64,000 nt of DNA from Artocarpus heterophyllus. Taxonomy: Eukaryota > Streptophyta > Magnoliopsida > Rosales > Moraceae. The position numbers and the translations under genes are program-made. The stretch spans positions 19,689,274-19,753,273 of the forward strand of contig CM046350.1 of assembly GCA_025403435.1 (NCBI GenBank), in the 5' to 3' direction. How positions within the stretch are numbered: position 1 is the stretch's first letter; each line of letters begins with the position of its first letter. This document shows positions 58,053 through 64,000 of this stretch, one piece after another. The notes below the pieces were generated by a model. The model saw only the letters and a program-made list of their open reading frames with translations. It was not told where the DNA came from and did not search any database.

Positions 58053-61000
58053 ATGTCTAAAAACGCTTTATCTTTGATACTTGACAAAAACCTATTAACC
58101 GAAGAGAATTATAATGATTGAAAACGAAACCTGGATATCGTCCTCTCCTTTGAGAAACTAAAATTTGTGTTAACAACCCCTTGTCCTCTTGAGCCTATGG
58201 GAGATTCCACTAATAAGCAATTCCAAGCGTACGATCGCTAGAAAGATGCAAACGATCAGGCCCGCTACTATATTATGGCCAGCATGAATAACGTGCTGCA
58301 GGCTCAATATGAAGATTATGAGACTGCAAAATAGATCTTGGATAATCTTGAAGACATGTTTGGAGGCCAGGCCATAACAAAGCGGCAAAGGGTACTTTGA
58401 AAACTCTTAAACTGTAAGCAGAGACTGGGGACATCTGTAAAGGAGCACATGATGTTGGTCATGGATTACCTCGCTGAGGCTCAAACTAATGAAGCCGACA
58501 TTGATGCTAAAACTCAGATGACTATGGTCTTTGAGAGTCTGTCAAAGGAATTTATTCTGTTTAGAGCTACATTTAATTTAAGCAATAGACGGGACATGAC
58601 CTTGACGGAATTAATGAAATAGTTACAAGAGTTCGAACTGCTGATCAAGGAGTCTCCTGTGGGTGGAGAGGCCAATATGGTAGTTGCTTCTGGTTCCAAT
58701 CCCAACTTTGGAAATGGAAAGAAGCAACGGGCCAAGAATGAGAAGTCTTCTATTCCTGCTAGCACCAAGAGCAAGAAAAAGAAGAAGAAGAACCCGAAGA
58801 AGCTTAAGTGCTTCTTCTGTAAGAAGGTCGGGCACATAAAGAAGCATTGCAAGGACCTCCTTTGCAAAAGAGGTAGGTGTGATCTTCTATATTTAGAAAC
58901 TTGTTTGGTTGAGGAATCTAGTGACATTTGGGTCATAGATTCCGGTGCAACTAATCATGTTTGTATTTCTCTACAGTGGTTCAAAGAAACGAGAAGTCTG
59001 CTACATGAAGACTTCATGCTTCAGATGGGCGATGGATCCTTGGTCTTAGCGAAAACAGTGGGAGATGTCCATCTTTATTTTGATAATTACAGAAATTTAA
59101 TTTTGCGAGATTGTTTTTATGTTCCTAAATTTAAAAGGAATTTAATTTATGTAGCTTGTTTATTTAAAAACTCCTATTAGGTTTCTTTTAATGATAAAGT
59201 GTTGATTCGTAAAAATAAATCTTTTATATATTCTGGATGGATGCAAAATACTCTATATTTTATCAAACCTAAGATGGACTTACTGCTTAATGCTGAGATA
59301 AATGATAATAACTCTAAAATACTTAAAACTTCTCACTCTAATAAGACTTATCTTTGGCATTTGCGCCTTGGTCATATTAACCTGAATAGGATTCAAAGGT
59401 TGGTAAGGGATGGACCTTTAAGTCACTTAAAGGTGGAATCTATACCTAATGTTAATCTTGTTTTGAGGGTAAAGGGACCAAAAGACCATACAGGTCTAAA
59501 GGCACTAGGGCCGAAGGAGTTCTAGAACTTATGCATAGTGATATTTGCGGACCAATGAACATCCGAGTACGAGGAGGGTATGAGTACTTTGTCACTTTTA
59601 TTGACGATTACTCAAGATATGGGTATGTGTACCTGATGTACCACAAAAGCGAAACTTTTGACAAGTTCAGGGAGTTTCGGGCTGAAGTGGAAAAATAATT
59701 AGGTAGACCCATAAAGGCACTTCGATCTGATCGAGGTGGAGAATACCTTTCTAATGAGTTCTTAGGACACTTATTAGAGAATGAGATTTTATCCCATTTG
59801 ACTGTGCTAGGCACTCCGCAGTAGAATGGCATAGTAGAGAGAAGGAATAGGACTTTATTAGACATGGTAAGGTCTATGATGAGTTATTCATCATTGCCTT
59901 TATCCTTTTGGGGATATGCACTACAAACTGCATGTTATCTTTTGAACAATGTGCCTTCAAAATCGGTCCCTAAAACTCCTCACGAGTTGTGGACGGGCAG
60001 GAAGACATCCTTAAACCATATTCGTATATGGAAATGTCCGGCTCATGTCATGTTTAAGGATGCGAATAAGTTGAAATCACGTTCGGAAGTTTGTGTGTTT
60101 GTAGGATATCCAAAAGGGACTAAAGGGGGTTATTTCTATAACCCAAAGGAAAATAAAGTTATGGTTTCCATTAATGCAACTTTCCTTGAGGAGAGTTACA
60201 TGGACGACTTTAAACCTTGAAGCAAAATGGTGCTTGAGGAGTTAAGGAGTGATGCAATCACTTCGGAGGCTCCAAATGAAACCATTCCGATCAGTGTAGA
60301 AAAACCAAACGAACCTGAACAACAACCTAAGGGGCTTCAGCATAGTAGGAGGATCGGGCGTCAACCTGAGAGGTATATGTTCAATGAGGAGGTCATCTTG
60401 GCTGAACCGGATAAACATGATAGGGATCCTTATGCTCATGCAGAGGCTATGAAGGATGTTGATTCAAAACTCTAGACAAAGGCCATGAACACAGAGATGA
60501 AGTCTATGGAGACTAATCAGGTCTGGGAACTTGTGGATCTTCCCAAAGGGGTAAAACCCATAGGCTGTAAATGGATCTACAAGCAGAAAAGAGGAGTGAA
60601 TGGAAAGGTCAAAACCTTTAAGGCTAGACTAGTAGCTAAGAGTTATACGCAAAAGGAAGAAATCGATTATGAGGAAACCTTTTCGCCTATGGCCATGCTT
60701 AAGTCCATCTGGATTCTCTTGTCCATAGCTGCTACTCTTGACTACGAGATTTGGCAGATGGATATCAAGACAGCTTTTCTAAATGGCTATCTTGATGAGT
60801 CTATTTATATAGAGCAGCCAGACGGGTTCAAGGTCAAGGGTCAATAGGGTAAGGTTTGTAAGCTGCTAAAGTCAATTTATGGACTTAAGTAGGCTTCCCG
60901 TTATTGAAACATAAGATTTGATCAAGTGATCAAGACTTATGGGTTCTCACAAAATGTGGATGAGCCATGTGTTTACAAACACATTGAGAATAGAAATGTG

Positions 61001-61750
61001 GTTTTTCTACTGCTCTATGTAGATGACATTCTGCTAATTAGCATTGACATTGGGACGTTGTCGTCGGTGGAATTATGGTTGACTAAGTAATTTGACATGA
61101 AAGACTTTGGTGAGGCTAATTTTGTTATCGGTATCCAGATTTTTCAGGATAGGAAGAACAAAATGATAGCTTTGTCCCAAGTCGGCTACATAGATAAAAT
61201 TCTCAAGAGGTTTGCAATGTAGGATTCCAAGAAAGGTGGGCAACCATCTAGGTCTAGAATTACTCTTTTTAAGAAAGACTCTCCAAAGTCTGATGAAGAA
61301 AGAGAATACATGAAGGTGCCTTATGCTTCGGTAGTTGGTAGTCTCATGTATGCCATGTTTTGCACATGATCGGATATTTGTTTTGCAGTTGGGATTATAA
61401 GTCGATTTTAGGCGGATCTAAGGCTGAACCACTTGGTTATGGTTAAGCATATTTTCAAGTACCTGAGAAGGACTCGAGGTATATGCTTGTATATTCAGGT
61501 GAGGACTTGACTCCTCTAGGATATATTGACTTAGATTTTCAATCCTGTCTAGATTCTAGGAAATCGACTTCGGGTTTGTGTTTACTCTGGGCAACGCTGC
61601 CATCAGTTAGAGAAGTGTGAAGCAAGATTACACTTCGGATTCAACGATGGAGGCCGAGTATGTGGCAACTAGTGATGCTTCAAAAGAAGCAGTGTGGCTC
61701 CGCAAGTTCCATGGGGATCTTGAGGTAGTTCCTGGTATGGATAAAGTGGT
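58053..61750 (+). pseudogene. Broken Ty1/copia gag-pol (copy 3), 3' end deleted
   Basis: From ATG 58053 (MSKNALSL). Gag has several stops. The zinc-knuckle region is kept (CFFCKKVGHIKKHC near 58812) and the protease reads DSGATNH near 58940. A frameshift near 59440 damages the pre-integrase Cys region. Integrase holds FIDDYSRYGY and LRSDRGGEY with a TAG in GTPQ*NG, the same codon as in copy 2. RT covers KARLVAK to YVDDILLI (near 61020), and RNase H begins near 61617 but breaks off at about 61750, where LTR sequence takes over. Confidence 0.9.
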
Positions 61751-61751
61751 G

Positions 61752-62926
61752 TTGTCTTTGGATGGTAAGTTTTCTGATAGTGAGATAATGGAACGCAAGA
61801 TAAAAATAATCGAGAAGGTAAGACAGAACTTGTCCTTAAGCCGGTTATAGATAATCCTATGGGGATACGATACACTATGATATGTCATGGAGATTTAGCT
61901 ATACAGGCTTCGTAATTCTATGTAGTTCGAGAGTACAGCTCCAAGCTTTTAGTGAAGTAGCGTTGGAGTTGATAATTATGAAATGTATATATGGGATATT
62001 GGGTTTCATAATTATCGGGAGCTTGAACTGTATAGGTCTATTTGGTCCCCTTTGCTAGCTTATAAAATCCTGTAACAATACGACATGCTTTTCTAATAAT
62101 TGGTGACTTATGTCAGATTTATTAGATTGGTTGAAATTCGAAAGAATCAAATAATTCATGTCTGTTTGTCAGTTGAATTAATTTTTGAATAAATTAGATC
62201 AAGATAGACTTGTAGAATTATTAGTAATTCATTTATTTTCCTAGAGATTATCTAGATAAAGTTATTTTAATTAGATAACTTCTCTATTGGGTTATTTGAA
62301 TTAAAATTAAGACTTTATCCTATAGAATCTTGGGTGAAAAATAAAAGATTTGCTAAGTTTTTTTTTATTGGCATTCGGCATGCCGATGGAGAAAGTTCGG
62401 CTTGCTGATGCGCGAAAAAAAAGATCACACGTTTTCACGTGGATTTTATCAGATATTGATCTGAATTTGATTCTGATTTGAATTTTTGAGACCTTATCTG
62501 ATAAGGACTGACCCTAGACCCAACCTCTATAGATAAGGAGTCAGTATCATAAGTTATTTAGATCAATTGAGAGATTAAGAGTGATACTCTGCTGTTGAGA
62601 ATCTGAAACTCCCTGAGAGCTCTTGTTCACAAATCACAAACACTAGCTTTGGGTTTTCTCAATTGGTTGGAAGGAGAGTCACCTGGAGGAAGAGCTGTAC
62701 GTGTGAGCCCACACTCACTCCGATCATGGATAGAGAATAGCAAAGAAAACTAGTTGGTTGAGGCTCTTTTAGAACGTTACTTCTCTTCACGGATTACGGG
62801 AGTTCTTCGGCATTCAAAGGTTGGTAAGATCCAGTTAATTTATGCATATAGCATGTCAAACTTATGTTTTAGAAAATACTCTAGTATAAAATTTTTAAAA
62901 TTCTGCTACGTACTATTTTTCCAACA
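61752..62926 (+). repeat. 3' LTR of copia copy 3, first 740 bp deleted
   Basis: It starts at the position equivalent to about 11027 of the copy 1 LTR (TTGTCTTTGGATGG) and runs to the terminus TTTTTCCAACA at 62926. The purine tract and LTR left end are gone. It holds a short piece of the GC-rich motif at about 62381-62412. Confidence 0.88.
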
Positions 62927-63235
62927 GATCAGACTCAATTCAAAGCACTTGTACCAAAGTCTCATTTAACATGTATATTTTTGTCTTCCTCTGATCTTTC
63001 TCTCTCATTTGAGGACAACTCTTTTATAAGAAAGAGAGAAAAAAAATTGCCTCCTCAATTCTCATCAATCAAAATTAGACCATTAATTATTCTACTTTAT
63101 TATTATTGAGTACTATAGTTCGTATATGTGTGTTTGTATATTCTAGCAAGTGAGGTTTAATGCAGGATCAACACGAATTTCCCTTACAATACTCGGTGTA
63201 CTACCAACCGTAGCAAATGAACAGGAAATAAGCTA
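62927..63235. other. Spacer, no gene seen
   Basis: AT-rich, unremarkable, between copia copy 3 and the minisatellite. Confidence 0.55.
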
Positions 63236-63500
63236 TTAACACAAGACCAGAAACCCCACATGAACACAAGAGCAGAAACCAGAATGCTGCAAATCGGAAT
63301 GCAGAAACCCACATGAACACAAGAACGGAAACCCACATTAACACGAAACAAGAAACCTACATGAACACAAGACCACAAACTGGAATGCTGCAAATCGAAG
63401 ACCAAAAACCTACACGAACATAAGACCAAAAACCCACATGAACACAAGACCATGAACCAGAATGCTGCAAATCAAAATGCAGAAACCTACATGGACACAA
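63236..63500. repeat. Minisatellite with two interleaved unit types
   Basis: About nine degenerate units of AGAAACCCACATGAACACAAG (20-22 bp), interrupted three times by CCAGAATGCTGCAAATCG-type blocks (63277, 63378 and 63457 approximately). This gives a higher-order pattern with a period of about 90 bp. Confidence 0.8.
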
Positions 63501-63589
63501 CTATTGAAACATTTGAAAGAAAAAGAAAATTCGAAACTACAAATGGAGCAAATATTTTTGTTAAAAAAGAGCATTTCAGGTTGAATTAC

Positions 63590-63940
63590 TTACCGTGTTT
63601 GAGGCAACCGACGATTAGGCAGCCCCTGGCCGAACCCAAGCAACTTGCGAGGACATCAGTCGCCTACTCCAACGCCGACAACGACAACACAACAACAGTC
63701 GGTGGGCTAGATATAGTCTACGGTGGCCGAATCTATATCGGCAGAGAAGATGAGCCACTTGAGGGCAGAAGCTCTCATCACTGGTCACCGTCTTGATAGA
63801 GAGAGAGCGAGGGAGAGAGAGAAAAAGAGAGACCCAAATAGATTTTTTCGACAATAATGGTGGTGAGTTTCCAGTAGAAGAGAGGGAGTGAGGGAGAGAG
63901 AGAGGCGACGAAAAATTTATGAGTGGAAGATCGATCACAT
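63590..63940 (-). other. Possible first exon of a minus-strand gene
   Basis: Read on the minus strand, a CT-rich run resembling a plant 5' leader (from about 63905) passes through GC-richer sequence with several short ATGs. It ends at a strong splice-donor-like CACG|GTAAGTAATT (plus strand ATTACTTACCGTG near 63584-63596). A minus-strand frame at 63938-63615 is open, but no domain is recognised. This may be a non-coding leader exon or chance. Confidence 0.25.
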
Positions 63941-64000
63941 ACTAGTTGGGAAATATGGGGATAAAAACTCTCAATGGTCAAAAGAAGGGATGCAGAGATT

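Larger units (their letters stand above)
55897..62926 (+). mobile_element. Ty1/copia element copy 3, truncated and internally deleted
   Basis: A 5'-truncated left LTR (55897-56364), primer site, leader with GC-rich array, broken gag-pol (58053-61750), then a deletion joining RNase H directly to the middle of the 3' LTR (61752-62926). The LTR ends correctly with TTTTTCCAACA. No target duplication can be checked because the left end is lost. Confidence 0.9.

Noticed and set aside
1..64000. tRNA, rRNA and other RNA genes
   Set aside because: I looked for tRNA-like A/B boxes and conserved rRNA words and recognised none; a covariance-model scan would be needed to exclude small ones.

Overview
The window reads as flowering-plant nuclear DNA, most likely a eudicot. 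The evidence is a three-exon WRKY group IIc gene with the conserved intron inside the WRKY domain, plant Ty1/copia and Ty3/gypsy elements primed by initiator-methionine tRNA (TGGTATCAGAG sites), plant-type hAT and CACTA miniature elements, and AT-rich spacers. The species cannot be named from what is visible.

Layout. 1-5185: the right part of a Ty3/gypsy retrotransposon with an uninterrupted Gag-Pol frame, cut by the left window edge and inserted into a copia element. 5186-15655: that copia element (copy 1, decayed), a second fragment of the same LTR, and a worn stretch resembling plant 'gypsy-type transposon' proteins. 15656-31405: copia copy 2, split by a young 9.15-kb LTR element at 16996-26146 (TSD ATGAG, LTRs about 2.4 kb). 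31406-39979: non-coding DNA with a palindromic MITE, a clean 2.1-kb solo LTR (34438-36573, TSD GCATC) and the distal upstream region of the WRKY gene. 39980-41663: the WRKY gene, the only convincing host gene. 41664-55896: non-coding DNA with MITE families, a gypsy protease remnant, a complete non-autonomous hAT element (50394-51231, TSD GTCTTTTT), a long inverted-repeat structure and duplicated segments. 55897-62926: copia copy 3, truncated and internally deleted. 62927-64000: spacer, a minisatellite and a possible first exon of a minus-strand gene.

The most interesting object is the 16996-26146 element. Its LTRs, primer-binding site and polypurine tract look like a Tekay/Del-type chromovirus, but no gag, protease, RT, RNase H or integrase is seen between them. 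It carries two intact intronless ORFs instead. One is a 173-aa basic protein with a Cys4 cluster. The other is a 216-aa LOG-family protein (cytokinin riboside monophosphate phosphoribohydrolase family) that keeps the PGGxGTxxE motif but lacks the usual Arg-Lys pair. Each LTR also holds seven TTGACC (W-box) sites, six of them at an exact 10-bp spacing.

A second unusual signal is a GC-rich, quasi-palindromic motif, roughly TCGGCAGGCCGA. It recurs in irregular arrays in the leaders and LTRs of the copia family and also inside the unrelated solo LTR.

Everything here is from reading the sequence; family assignments are by recognised motifs, not by searches.
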